Below are positions 1 through 6,305 of a stretch of DNA of 6,611 nucleotides, piece by piece. The notes beneath the pieces are model-generated. The model saw only the letters and a program-made list of their open reading frames with translations, had not been told where the DNA came from and did not search any database. Each line of letters opens with the position of its first letter. Position 1 is the first letter of the stretch. Both the position numbers and the translations under genes were made by a program. The DNA is from Actinomycetes bacterium (GTDB lineage Bacteria > Actinomycetota > Acidimicrobiia > Acidimicrobiales > Acidimicrobiaceae), in the NCBI GenBank assembly GCA_021833085.1, contig JAKBGL010000053.1:1-6611 (forward strand), read 5' to 3'.

Positions 1-784
1 CGGCCGCTATCACACTTTTGATTCCGCTCACACTAGGTAGTCCTTGACCTGATGAACTGTGCTGTGAAGTCACCTTTTTCAGTGCAGCTTCCTGTGCAAG
101 CTGTGCTTGCAGCGCTTGTTGAACGAAGCTCTCTATCTGGCCTTTGATGGAAGAGAGAGTGCTTTGTTCGCTAGCTATCTCGGAGACGATGTAAGATTTG
201 TTTGCATCTACGGCATTCAAGGCGCTTTGCGCTTGAGAGAGATTTGATTGAAGAACAGTCTGAGCAGTCTGTACCTGCGACTGGTCCACCTTGACCTGCA
301 TTAGATAGTCAGATATGTTCATGGTAGCCACGCTTGCAAAGTCTGATTTCAAGAGTGCGTTTTGGATTGATGAACTGAAGTAGCTTTCAGTGTTCTGAGT
401 CCCGATCTGATCTACGAACTCATTTACTGCAGCGGTAGACAGCTTGCTTTCGGCCGTTTTTAACGTTGCCTCGTCGGAACCTAGAAGAGCCTGCGATTGC
501 GCGACGGCTTGTTCAGCCTGAGAGAAGTTCTCCTGTACCGTGGCTTGTTCGACAACGAGTTGGTGAAGCTGTGAGCTTTGAGCCAGTATATTGGTGGAGA
601 GCTGGTCAGCTTCTTGCTGCAATGTGGACTTACTCGGCGATGCGGATGATACTTTTGTGTTCAGATAAGAGATCCCTGCAAAGAACACAGCAGCTGCTAG
701 CGCTGCAGCCGCTATTTTCCTAATAAGGGAATATAGAAACTGGCGCTGAAAATCATCAAGCAAAGAATACCCAGATGTTGTCAT
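1..784 (-). CDS. Coiled-coil membrane-anchored or secreted protein, probable N-terminal part of an NlpC/P60-type cell-wall hydrolase (partial)
   Basis: An uninterrupted reading frame runs from ATG 784 leftward through the window edge, giving 261 visible residues with no C-terminus. A short charged N-terminus is followed by one hydrophobic segment (about residues 24-41), a signal anchor or uncleaved signal peptide. Gln/Ser/Ala-rich heptad-like stretches at about 52-118 and 165-238 look like two coiled coils flanking a more globular part (about 119-164). A Ser/Gly linker (about 242-254) ends the visible part. This layout is typical of the stem of actinobacterial peptidoglycan hydrolases of the RipA/CwlO kind, where a C40 NlpC/P60 domain follows the linker, but that domain is not in the window, so the enzymatic role is inference. 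The first in-frame start after an upstream TAA (811-809) is ATG 784, which has no good Shine-Dalgarno. The gene points the same way as the upstream MFS gene, 190 bases away. Confidence 0.75.
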   Translation of the reverse strand, partial: MTTSGYSLLDDFQRQFLYSLIRKIAAAALAAAVFFAGISYLNTKVSSASPSKSTLQQEADQLSTNILAQSSQLHQLVVEQATVQENFSQAEQAVAQSQALLGSDEATLKTAESKLSTAAVNEFVDQIGTQNTESYFSSSIQNALLKSDFASVATMNISDYLMQVKVDQSQVQTAQTVLQSNLSQAQSALNAVDANKSYIVSEIASEQSTLSSIKGQIESFVQQALQAQLAQEAALKKVTSQHSSSGQGLPSVSGIKSVIAA

Positions 785-808
785 AGTTTGTTGGTGCCCA
801 GGATAGCT

Positions 809-826
809 TTACAGCACGCGACCCAT
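809..826 (-). other. Five-codon mini-ORF with strong Shine-Dalgarno, upstream of the coiled-coil gene
   Basis: On the minus strand a perfect AAGGAGG (835 to 829) stands just before ATG 826, which opens the reading frame M-G-R-V-L and stops at TAA (811-809). It is in the same frame as the coiled-coil gene, whose ATG lies 24 bases beyond the stop. The SD-to-ATG spacing is only 2 bases, tighter than usual. A GTG at 817 in the same frame lies 11 bases from the SD. It may be a leader for translational coupling, or a former start region of the coiled-coil gene cut off by a stop codon. There is no evidence that the peptide itself has a function. Confidence 0.3.
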
Positions 827-828
827 AT

Positions 829-835
829 CCTCCTT
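829..835 (-). promoter_or_regulatory. Strong Shine-Dalgarno AAGGAGG
   Basis: This is the best ribosome-binding site seen by eye on the minus strand. It is too far (44 bases) from ATG 784 of the coiled-coil gene to serve it directly, and it serves ATG 826 or GTG 817 of the mini-ORF instead. In the same 785-974 gap a -10-like TATACT (902 to 897, minus strand) is visible, without a convincing -35. Confidence 0.45.
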
Positions 836-974
836 GAGTTATTCTTAGAGGCCGCCTTACTTTGGCTATCAGCTAGAAATCTCCTAGACGTATTGAAGTA
901 TATACCCAACGAGTACGTATTTTCATCCACTTAGGTGACGGAGTCTCTATAAAAAACTAGCTAATGTGATGAAA

Positions 975-2204
975 TTATGCAATATCACCAGGATGGGGTG
1001 GTCGCGCGTTTCGTGCCGAAGGCATAAGAATTAGGGTTAGCGAAAGAAGAAAAAGTGCGACTCCACCGATTATAAGAACCATGGAGTTACCTATAGCCCC
1101 TGCGACTCCACCGCCAAGTGCCTCACCCAGAGGAAGAAGTGATGTAGAGCCCATGTAGTCATAAGAGCTGACTTTTGAGATTTGATCTATGGGATAGCTT
1201 TTCTGTAGGAGAGTGTCCCATACTGACCCAAAGTATCCTGTAGCGACTCCAAAGATAGCGAAGCTCCCAAGAATGACGAGCAGATCTACATGGAGGGCGA
1301 GCAGTATGAGACTTGGGACACCTAGAAGCATAAGTATGCTAGCTATATATAAAGGTCGTTGCGGTGGACGTCTCATGGCGATAAGTGATCCAAAGATCGC
1401 TCCACCACCGTCAGCGGCGACTATGTATCCCCAAGCTGCGGCACCACCTAGAGAGTGAGCGGCGATTACCGGACCAACGACAAACAGGGGACCAAACGTG
1501 GTTAAGTGCATGACTCCAAAGACTACGATCGTCCAAAATGCCCATGATTTCGAGCGGACAGCTTTGTAGCCGCCCTTTATCTCACTGAGGAATGACCCCC
1601 TGGAGATAGGTGAGACGAACTCGTTCTCAGGTAGATCAGATGGATGAATTCGTGAGAGATAGATCGATGACCCGATATATGCCAAGGTTGCAAAAAGAGC
1701 CCCCTCGCCTGGACCAATAGTAGCAACGACTAGGCCACCAATGGCGGGTCCAATTAAAGTACCTAAAGAGACGGAAGCTCCTACCAAGCTGTTGATTCTG
1801 TGGAGCTGATCGACCGGTGTTATCTCAGGAATAAGTCCAGTTACGGTCGGAACGAAAAACGCTCGTGCGGACCCCCAAACAACAGCTAAGACAGATAGGT
1901 TCACAACAGTATTTAGATGCAGGAGAATCATAGATGCGGATACGAGAGCGACGGTTGCTCTAACGATGTCTGAAAATAGGGCGATGAAGCGTCGTTCGTG
2001 ACGGTCGGCGATGACACCACCTACGAGTAGTAATAGCACAAACGGTAGGTCGGCAAGTCCAAGGACTACTCCGACTTGAAGAGCGTCACCACCGCTTTTT
2101 AGGATAGCAAAGGTGAAGGCGATCGGTAGCGCACTGGAGCCGACCATTGAAAGTGCGCGTGCAGTCAACAGCGAACGCGTCTCTTTACTTAACGATTTTT
2201 GCAC
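975..2204 (-). CDS. Major facilitator superfamily exporter (MFS_3 / EntS-like)
   Basis: A complete 409-residue inner-membrane protein with about 12 hydrophobic segments, a normal MFS length. The conserved loop between helices 2 and 3 is clear (G62-G-V-I-A-D-R-H-E-R-R72, MFS motif A). So is the stretch at about 113-157, with Ala-Arg-Ala-Phe-Phe-x-Pro, a Leu-Ile-Pro-Glu turn and Gly-Pro-Ala-Ile-Gly-Gly, characteristic of the MFS_3 group that includes the enterobactin exporter EntS and many drug or macrolide exporters. It is likely a proton-driven efflux pump, and the substrate cannot be told from sequence. GTG 2204 is the first start after an in-frame TAA. It has only a weak GAGAA ribosome site, but the next Met (residue 20) would fall inside helix 1. 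The gene ends in TAA with no clear hairpin terminator behind it. It is divergent from the formate dehydrogenase locus, and nothing visible ties it to that pathway. Confidence 0.9.
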   Translation of the reverse strand: MQKSLSKETRSLLTARALSMVGSSALPIAFTFAILKSGGDALQVGVVLGLADLPFVLLLLVGGVIADRHERRFIALFSDIVRATVALVSASMILLHLNTVVNLSVLAVVWGSARAFFVPTVTGLIPEITPVDQLHRINSLVGASVSLGTLIGPAIGGLVVATIGPGEGALFATLAYIGSSIYLSRIHPSDLPENEFVSPISRGSFLSEIKGGYKAVRSKSWAFWTIVVFGVMHLTTFGPLFVVGPVIAAHSLGGAAAWGYIVAADGGGAIFGSLIAMRRPPQRPLYIASILMLLGVPSLILLALHVDLLVILGSFAIFGVATGYFGSVWDTLLQKSYPIDQISKVSSYDYMGSTSLLPLGEALGGGVAGAIGNSMVLIIGGVALFLLSLTLILMPSARNARPPHPGDIA

Positions 2205-2420
2205 TGTGGTTCTCGTGATGTTTGAAGGGTCTTAAGGTTTGAATTGCTCTTCTTCGTGAAGCAGGGAAGAGATGACCTGAGTCGATACTTGACTTTGAGA
2301 GTGTGCTAACTCAATGAGTAAGGGAAGCCATCATGGTAGTATATCTTGCAAAGGAACTCACTTAGGCCAATTCCCTAAAAATCGGTAGAGTTCTGTGTCG
2401 TAAAAGATACGATTAGGCAG
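2205..2420. promoter_or_regulatory. Divergent intergenic region between the MFS gene and the DUF6457-mobA genes
   Basis: These 216 bases must hold the start signals for the leftward MFS gene and probably for the rightward DUF6457-mobA pair. A -35-like TTGACT (2289-2294, plus strand) and a small dyad TTGAG-N10-CTCAA (2295-2314) are visible, but no good -10 lies at the right distance. A 10-codon reading frame starts at ATG 2333 behind a purine-rich stretch, and its coding status is doubtful. No riboswitch fold was recognised. Confidence 0.35.
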
Positions 2421-2642
2421 ATGGAATCTGAAGAGTTTTTGAGTAAGGTAGCGCAGGCTTTTGGAACAGTTTCACCTAGCGATGATGACATCTCGACGGT
2501 GTTAACGATTGCTTCGGTTGCGGCACACTCTAGTGAGAGAAAAATGGCTCCTATTGTCTGCTGGCTTTCTGCCAAGGCTGGAATCTCCCCCAATGATGCT
2601 TTGGAGATTGTCTCTAGAGTTGTTGATGGCCAGCTTAGCTAA
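2421..2642 (+). CDS. DUF6457 domain protein, molybdenum cofactor-associated small protein
   Basis: A 73-residue mostly helical cytosolic protein. The central part (about residues 28-54) fits the DUF6457 pattern, with a helix, an Ala-Ala-His-Ser-x-Glu-Arg motif (34-40), then Ala-Pro and a hydrophobic helix. In actinobacteria this domain sits beside, or is fused to, the MobA nucleotidyltransferase, as here, where mobA starts 1 base after the TAA. The molecular function is not known, and a helper role in cofactor guanylylation is inference from context. ATG 2421 is the first start after an in-frame TAA upstream, and its ribosome site is weak (AGG, 3 bases before). Family assignment is from remembered motif similarity. 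The gene is a real coding unit judged by length, position and tight coupling to mobA. Confidence 0.7.
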   Translation: MESEEFLSKVAQAFGTVSPSDDDISTVLTIASVAAHSSERKMAPIVCWLSAKAGISPNDALEIVSRVVDGQLS

Positions 2643-2643
2643 A

Positions 2644-3234
2644 ATGAGATCGCCAAGGAGTGGCGACTTCGGCGCGGTTATATTAAGTGGTGGCCGTAGT
2701 TCTCGCATGGGACAAGATAAAGCGTTGCTCCGAACACCGTCTGGGAAGATGATGATCGAGATCGTATCGCAGGCGGCTTCTCTTGTTGCAAGTTATGTAG
2801 TCGAAGTTGGGGGAAACTACTCTGGACATGACTACGTTGCAGATAGAAGTATACACGAAGGTCCCTTGGCGGCTAGTGTTGCGGGTCTTCGAGCTATAAC
2901 TTCAAAACGATTGTTTGATGGAATTTTTGTGTTAGCTTGCGACCTTGCTTCGATTGACTCTGATGCTTTGAAGTCGTTAGTCGTTCTATCTGGAGGATGC
3001 ACAGTCGTGCCAGTCGTGTCAGGTCGAGCTCAGTACAGCTGCAGCTTTATCTCTGCTTCCGGAGTTAACCGAGTCCTTGGAAAAAAGGAGTTTCGAAGTT
3101 CTAAGTGGTCTGAACTCTATGAAGCAACGGACGACGTGGTCTATCTCGACGTCGATTTGGAGCCTAATTTAGTTCCAGATGCGTTCTTGGATGTAGATAC
3201 TCCGTCGGAGTATACATCGTTATTTCATACCTAG
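2644..3234 (+). CDS. mobA: Molybdenum cofactor guanylyltransferase MobA
   Basis: A 196-residue cytosolic nucleotidyltransferase, the usual MobA length. It transfers GMP from GTP to Mo-molybdopterin, giving the MGD needed by bis-MGD enzymes such as the formate dehydrogenase downstream. Visible motifs are the N-terminal GTP-binding loop G16-G-R-S-S-R-M-G-x-D-K26, Glu-Gly-Pro-Leu at 72-75 (family GPLAG), the metal-binding Cys-Asp at 99-100 and Asp-x-Asp-Thr-Pro at 183-187. The family's usual Cys-Asp-x-Pro is Cys-Asp-Leu-Ala here, a mild deviation. The frame stays open upstream to 2509, but ATG 2644 is preferred because it puts the GTP loop at the normal distance from the N-terminus and follows the DUF6457 stop by one base. 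ATG 2626 is a second option that overlaps DUF6457. Neither has a strong Shine-Dalgarno, which suggests translation coupled to DUF6457. It ends in TAG. Confidence 0.9.
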   Translation: MRSPRSGDFGAVILSGGRSSRMGQDKALLRTPSGKMMIEIVSQAASLVASYVVEVGGNYSGHDYVADRSIHEGPLAASVAGLRAITSKRLFDGIFVLACDLASIDSDALKSLVVLSGGCTVVPVVSGRAQYSCSFISASGVNRVLGKKEFRSSKWSELYEATDDVVYLDVDLEPNLVPDAFLDVDTPSEYTSLFHT

Positions 3235-3246
3235 CGGATCTCTCTG

Positions 3247-3268
3247 TTGACATTTCTAGAGATATGTC
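3247..3268 (+). promoter_or_regulatory. Candidate promoter/operator upstream of formate dehydrogenase: -35-like TTGACA overlapping a dyad
   Basis: The consensus-like TTGACA (3247-3252) overlaps a 20-base imperfect palindrome at 3249-3268 (GACAT outer arms paired with ATGTC, TCT/AGA inside; 16 of 20 positions symmetric). No good -10 is visible 16-18 bases downstream, so promoter activity is uncertain. The dyad could be a regulator site, or the stem of a weak terminator for mobA, with CCTTTTG just after it. It lies in the 111-base gap before the formate dehydrogenase start. Confidence 0.3.
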
Positions 3269-3304
3269 CTTTTGAGCGGCTAAATTCAAATTAGGAGTCT
3301 TTGA

Positions 3305-3317
3305 CTCTTTCAAAGAG
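3305..3317. repeat. Short perfect inverted repeat CTCTTT-C-AAAGAG
   Basis: Six-base arms around one central base, in the untranslated leader if the formate dehydrogenase starts at 3346. The size and position fit a DNA-binding dyad rather than an RNA hairpin, since the loop is only 1 base. It could be chance. Confidence 0.25.
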
Positions 3318-3333
3318 ATCGTCTAACTTGAAT

Positions 3334-3338
3334 AGGAG
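3334..3338 (+). promoter_or_regulatory. Ribosome-binding site AGGAG that fixes the formate dehydrogenase start
   Basis: AGGAG lies 7 bases before GTG 3346, an ideal spacing. Another AGGAG at 3293-3297 stands only 3 bases before TTG 3301 in the same frame, a poorer pair of spacing and codon, and the 15 extra residues it would add are not typical of the family. Confidence 0.7.
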
Positions 3339-3345
3339 ATCTACT

Positions 3346-4956
3346 GTGTATGTGGCTACAAAGATTACCGTTGAGGACAAGGAGTTAGAGGCTAGAGTCG
3401 GCGAAGTACTCATTGATGTATTGAGGAAGCACGACATCGATTTTCCAAGTATCTGTTATAACGACTTGTTGGGTCCAATCAAGACCTGTGACACATGTTT
3501 TGTTGAGGTAAATTCGAAACTCAAAAGAGCGTGCGACTACAAAGTACAAGGCTTGGAATACGTAAGTATTAGTACGTCACTAGCAGAGTCGTCCAGACAA
3601 GAAGGAATGCAGCGTATCCTTGAGAATCATGATCTTTACTGCACTATCTGTGAGAACAACAACGGTAACTGCATAGTACATAACACCTTTTCAGCGATGG
3701 GTATAACCGAACAGATCTACCCACACAGGAGTAAAGGTTATAGTATCGATGCTTCTCACCCGTTTTATCGCTATGATCCGGATCAGTGCATTCTTTGTGG
3801 ACGCTGCGTGGAAGCATGTCAAAACCTCCAAGTCAATGAGACACTTAGCATAGACTGGTCTCTACCCCAACCAAGGGTCTTGTGGGATGGGGGAGTAGAT
3901 GCCGGAACTTCAAGTTGTGTAGGTTGTGGACACTGCGTTACCGTCTGCCCGTGCAACGCACTGATGGAGAAGTCGATGCTCAAAGAGGCTGGCCTTTTTA
4001 CGAACATGGCGGAGGAAATTAAACGACCCCTAATCTCTCTTACAAAATCACTAGAGCCGGCTATAGGACTTACAACGATACTTTCGATCTCTGAGGCTGA
4101 GTCGAAGTTACGTAAAGAGCAGATAACAAAGACAAAAACGGTCTGTACCTACTGTGGAGTTGGCTGCTCCTTTGAGATCTGGACGAAAAATCGAAAGATC
4201 TTAAAGGTTGAACCAACTATGGAGAGTCCTGCGAACCAGATCTCAACTTGTGTGAAGGGCAAGTTCGGTTGGGATTACGTGAACTCTGCGGAGAGGCTAA
4301 CGACTCCTCTTATAAGAGTGGGAGATCGGTTTCAGGAAACGTCGTGGGACGAGGCGTTAGCTTTTCTTGCTAGACGAATAGGTGAGATAAAGTCCGAGTC
4401 GGGGCCGGACTCACTCGGCTTTATATCTTCGTCTAAGTGCACGAACGAAGAGAGTTTTTTAATGCAGAAATTGGCGCGAGCCGTCGTGGGTACAAACAAC
4501 GTTGACAACTGTTCACGTTACTGCCAATCCCCTGCCACTATGGGCCTCGTCCGAACCGTTGGTGTAGGAGGTGACTCCGGATCGATTACTGATATTGCGA
4601 AGGCAGAACTGGTTCTTATAATTGGTTCAAATACCGCAGAGAGCCACCCAGTCATCGCCACGAGAGTGAAGCGGGCCCAGAAGCTTGATGGTCAAAAGCT
4701 TGTAGTAGTTGATCTTAGAAAACATGAGATGGCGGAGCGCGCTGATCTATTTATTTCGCCACGGCCCGGCACCGATCTAGTTCTTCTAAGTGCGGTCGCA
4801 AAGTACCTAGTCGATTCTGAGCGGTATGATAAGAGGTTTGTTTCCGAGAAGACGATTCAGGTACAAGATTACCTAACATCTTTAGTTCCGTTTACCCTTG
4901 AGTACGCAAGTGTAGTATGTGAGCTCGATAAAGAGGTCATTATCGAGCTAGCATAG
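3346..4956 (+). CDS. fdhF: Formate dehydrogenase catalytic subunit, N-terminal part, ended by an in-frame TAG
   Basis: The first 536 residues of a YrhE/YjgC-type molybdenum or tungsten formate dehydrogenase (formate to CO2 or the reverse). The order of domains is: 2Fe-2S domain (C37, C48, C51, C63); His-Cys3 4Fe-4S site (H95, C99, C102, C109); two ferredoxin 4Fe-4S clusters (C148/151/154/158 and C191/194/197/201); then the catalytic domain with its own 4Fe-4S site (C267, C270, C274, C302). The metal-ligand residue is Cys 393 in Asn-Cys-Ser-Arg-Tyr-Cys-Gln-Ser-Pro-Ala-Thr, so this is a Cys and not a selenocysteine enzyme. Gln follows it where E. coli FdhF has His, as I recall for the Bacillus and Staphylococcus group. 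No signal peptide, so cytoplasmic. GTG 3346 is chosen for its AGGAG at 7 bases. The TAG at 4954-4956 ends it in mid-domain, before the C-terminal cofactor-binding domain, so the fragment alone should be inactive. The remainder follows in the same frame. Confidence 0.9.
   Translation: MYVATKITVEDKELEARVGEVLIDVLRKHDIDFPSICYNDLLGPIKTCDTCFVEVNSKLKRACDYKVQGLEYVSISTSLAESSRQEGMQRILENHDLYCTICENNNGNCIVHNTFSAMGITEQIYPHRSKGYSIDASHPFYRYDPDQCILCGRCVEACQNLQVNETLSIDWSLPQPRVLWDGGVDAGTSSCVGCGHCVTVCPCNALMEKSMLKEAGLFTNMAEEIKRPLISLTKSLEPAIGLTTILSISEAESKLRKEQITKTKTVCTYCGVGCSFEIWTKNRKILKVEPTMESPANQISTCVKGKFGWDYVNSAERLTTPLIRVGDRFQETSWDEALAFLARRIGEIKSESGPDSLGFISSSKCTNEESFLMQKLARAVVGTNNVDNCSRYCQSPATMGLVRTVGVGGDSGSITDIAKAELVLIIGSNTAESHPVIATRVKRAQKLDGQKLVVVDLRKHEMAERADLFISPRPGTDLVLLSAVAKYLVDSERYDKRFVSEKTIQVQDYLTSLVPFTLEYASVVCELDKEVIIELA
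4922..4949 (+). repeat. Perfect 10-bp hairpin just before the in-frame TAG
   Basis: The arms AGCTCGATAA (4922-4931) and TTATCGAGCT (4940-4949) are exact reverse complements around the 8-base loop AGAGGTCA. The loop holds an SD-like AGAGG. The right arm ends 4 bases before the TAG (4954), and ATG 4957 follows. It lies inside sequence coding for conserved-length protein (reading L-D-K-E-V-I-I-E-L), so it may be coincidental. If it folds, it could influence termination or re-initiation at this junction. Confidence 0.5.
4954..4956 (+). other. In-frame amber codon splitting the formate dehydrogenase gene
   Basis: TAG at codon 537 counted from GTG 3346. The frame before and after is the same, and both sides align with the family without a gap. 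In remembered Bacillus and Staphylococcus homologues this position (Leu/Phe-Ala-x) is Glu, so one G-to-T change from GAG would explain it. TAG also ends mobA (3232-3234) and, twice in tandem, this gene itself (6301-6306), so TAG appears to be an ordinary stop here. Confidence 0.9.
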
Positions 4957-6303
4957 ATGGTTGCGTCGGTTTCGTCTATGGCGGTGCTCTGGGCCATGGG
5001 GGTGACTCAACATCAAAGAGGCTCTGATACTTCAACGGCTATTTCTAATCTGCTTTTGTTAACGGGTAACTATGGGAAACCAGGGTGCGGGGCTTATCCT
5101 CTTAGAGGTCACAACAACGTTCAAGGAGCTTCAGACTTCGGTTCAATGCCTGACAACCTTTCGGGGTATCAGTCTGTTGAAGACCAAGGTGCTAGGGAGC
5201 GTTTTGAGAACGAGTGGGGTGTGATCCTGCCGACGTCAAAGGGACTTGACAATCATGAGATGGTCGATGCTATCTATCAAGGGTCATTGCGAGGACTCTA
5301 TTTAATCGGAGAAGATATGGGACTCGTCGACTCCAACGCATCGTATGTGCGCGGGGCCTTTGAGAAACTTGACTTGTTTGTGGTGCAAGATATTTTTTTC
5401 TCTAGTACCGCTGCATATGCGGATGTGATCTTACCCGCGTCTCCGTCATTAGAGAAGGAAGGTACCTTCACTAACACGGAAAGAAGGATCCAGAAAATAA
5501 ACGAGGTGTTTCCTCCGTTGGAGCAGAGTCGACCGGATTGGCGTATTATCTGCGACTTAGCTAACGCTTTGTCAGCACGGTGGTGCTATAAAAATCCGGG
5601 AGAGGTGATGGATGAAGCTGCTAGGGTTACCCCACTCTTTGCAGGTGTGAGCTACGATCGATTAGAGGGATTTAGCTCATTGCAGTGGCCAGTATCCGCT
5701 GACGGTAGCGATACACCGACACTTTTTTTAGATGGATTTGGATTTGAGGACAAGAAGGCACGGCTCTGGCCCCTTGTCTATGGAGGTGTTAGTGAGGAGC
5801 CTGACTCGGAGTACGATCTCCACTTGAACAATGGGCGTCTTTTAGAACACTTTCACGAAGGTAATATGACTTATAAGACCCAAGGTATCAAAGACCGCAC
5901 TCCATCTACATTTGTTGAAGTGCCAGTCAAACTTGCTGAGGAACGAGGAATAAAAGACGGAACTTTAGTGCGACTTATATCTCGGCGAGGATCGGTGAAG
6001 GTCCGAGCGATAGTCACCGATCGCGTAACGAACAATCAACTATATATGCCGATGAACAGCTCTTCGAATGAGGATGCTATCAATATTCTGACATCATCAA
6101 GTACTGACTTGGCAACTCATACGCCTGCTTATAAAGAGCTAGCTGTAAAGTTGGAAGTAGTTGAGAAAGAAGGTCGATCGCCACTGCCAAGGAATAACTT
6201 TCGCTATGGAAGGCGTACGCCAAGCTTCGGTGTAATGGTGGAACGTAAGTGGTTGCGTGACGACTATGTGGATCCGCCGGCAAGACGAAAGAGAGAGTGG
6301 TAG
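4957..6303 (+). CDS. fdhF: Formate dehydrogenase catalytic subunit, C-terminal part
   Basis: 448 residues that continue the preceding gene in the same frame with no missing sequence. They begin in the molybdopterin oxidoreductase domain (Trp-Ala-Met-Gly-Val-Thr-Gln-His near residue 13) and hold the family signatures Gly-His-Asn-Asn-Val-Gln-Gly-Ala (about 50-57), Leu-Pro-Ala-Ser-Pro-Ser-Leu-Glu-Lys-Glu-Gly-Thr-Phe-Thr-Asn-Thr-Glu-Arg-Arg (about 159-177), and a C-terminal dinucleotide-binding domain with Asn-Asn-Gly-Arg-Leu-Leu-Glu-His-Phe-His-Glu-Gly-Asn-Met-Thr (about 291-305). ATG 4957 touches the preceding TAG, but no ribosome site stands at normal distance. The nearest SD-like AGAGG (4932-4936) is 20 bases away, in a hairpin loop. 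Alone this piece has no iron-sulfur ligands and no active-site Cys. It is either the separated half of a pseudogene or the product of re-initiation. With the first half it totals 985 residues including the amber position, the normal family length. It ends in tandem TAG TAG. Confidence 0.85.
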   Translation: MVASVSSMAVLWAMGVTQHQRGSDTSTAISNLLLLTGNYGKPGCGAYPLRGHNNVQGASDFGSMPDNLSGYQSVEDQGARERFENEWGVILPTSKGLDNHEMVDAIYQGSLRGLYLIGEDMGLVDSNASYVRGAFEKLDLFVVQDIFFSSTAAYADVILPASPSLEKEGTFTNTERRIQKINEVFPPLEQSRPDWRIICDLANALSARWCYKNPGEVMDEAARVTPLFAGVSYDRLEGFSSLQWPVSADGSDTPTLFLDGFGFEDKKARLWPLVYGGVSEEPDSEYDLHLNNGRLLEHFHEGNMTYKTQGIKDRTPSTFVEVPVKLAEERGIKDGTLVRLISRRGSVKVRAIVTDRVTNNQLYMPMNSSSNEDAINILTSSSTDLATHTPAYKELAVKLEVVEKEGRSPLPRNNFRYGRRTPSFGVMVERKWLRDDYVDPPARRKREW

Positions 6304-6305
6304 TA

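Noticed and set aside
1..7. CGGCCGC at the window start, which resembles part of a NotI cloning site
   Set aside because: The coding frame of the coiled-coil gene passes through it, reading Ala-Ala, and no vector sequence is visible.
466..723. Plus-strand reading frame of 85 codons
   Set aside because: It lies antisense to the coiled-coil gene, has no family resemblance and is rich in Arg and Leu in a shadow-like way.
1213..1458. Plus-strand reading frame of 81 codons
   Set aside because: Antisense shadow within the clearly coding MFS exporter.
2205..2420. Molybdenum cofactor riboswitch ahead of the DUF6457-mobA pair
   Set aside because: No matching multi-stem fold was recognised in the sequence, and only a short 5-base dyad with a 10-base spacer is visible.
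2509..2643. N-terminal extension of MobA by 45 residues
   Set aside because: It overlaps DUF6457 in another frame and would put the GTP-binding loop far from its normal place near the N-terminus. ATG 2644 fits the family.
2375..2708. Two minus-strand reading frames opposite DUF6457 and the start of mobA
   Set aside because: They mirror recognisable plus-strand proteins and have no ribosome sites or family features.
3301..3345. TTG 3301 as the formate dehydrogenase start
   Set aside because: The SD is only 3 bases away, TTG is the weaker codon, and the extra 15 Ser/Arg-rich residues do not belong to the family. GTG 3346 has an ideal AGGAG.
4531..4560. Selenocysteine or recoded active-site codon in the dehydrogenase
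   Set aside because: The metal-ligand position is an ordinary Cys codon and no in-frame TGA occurs. The unusual TAG lies about 140 codons further on.
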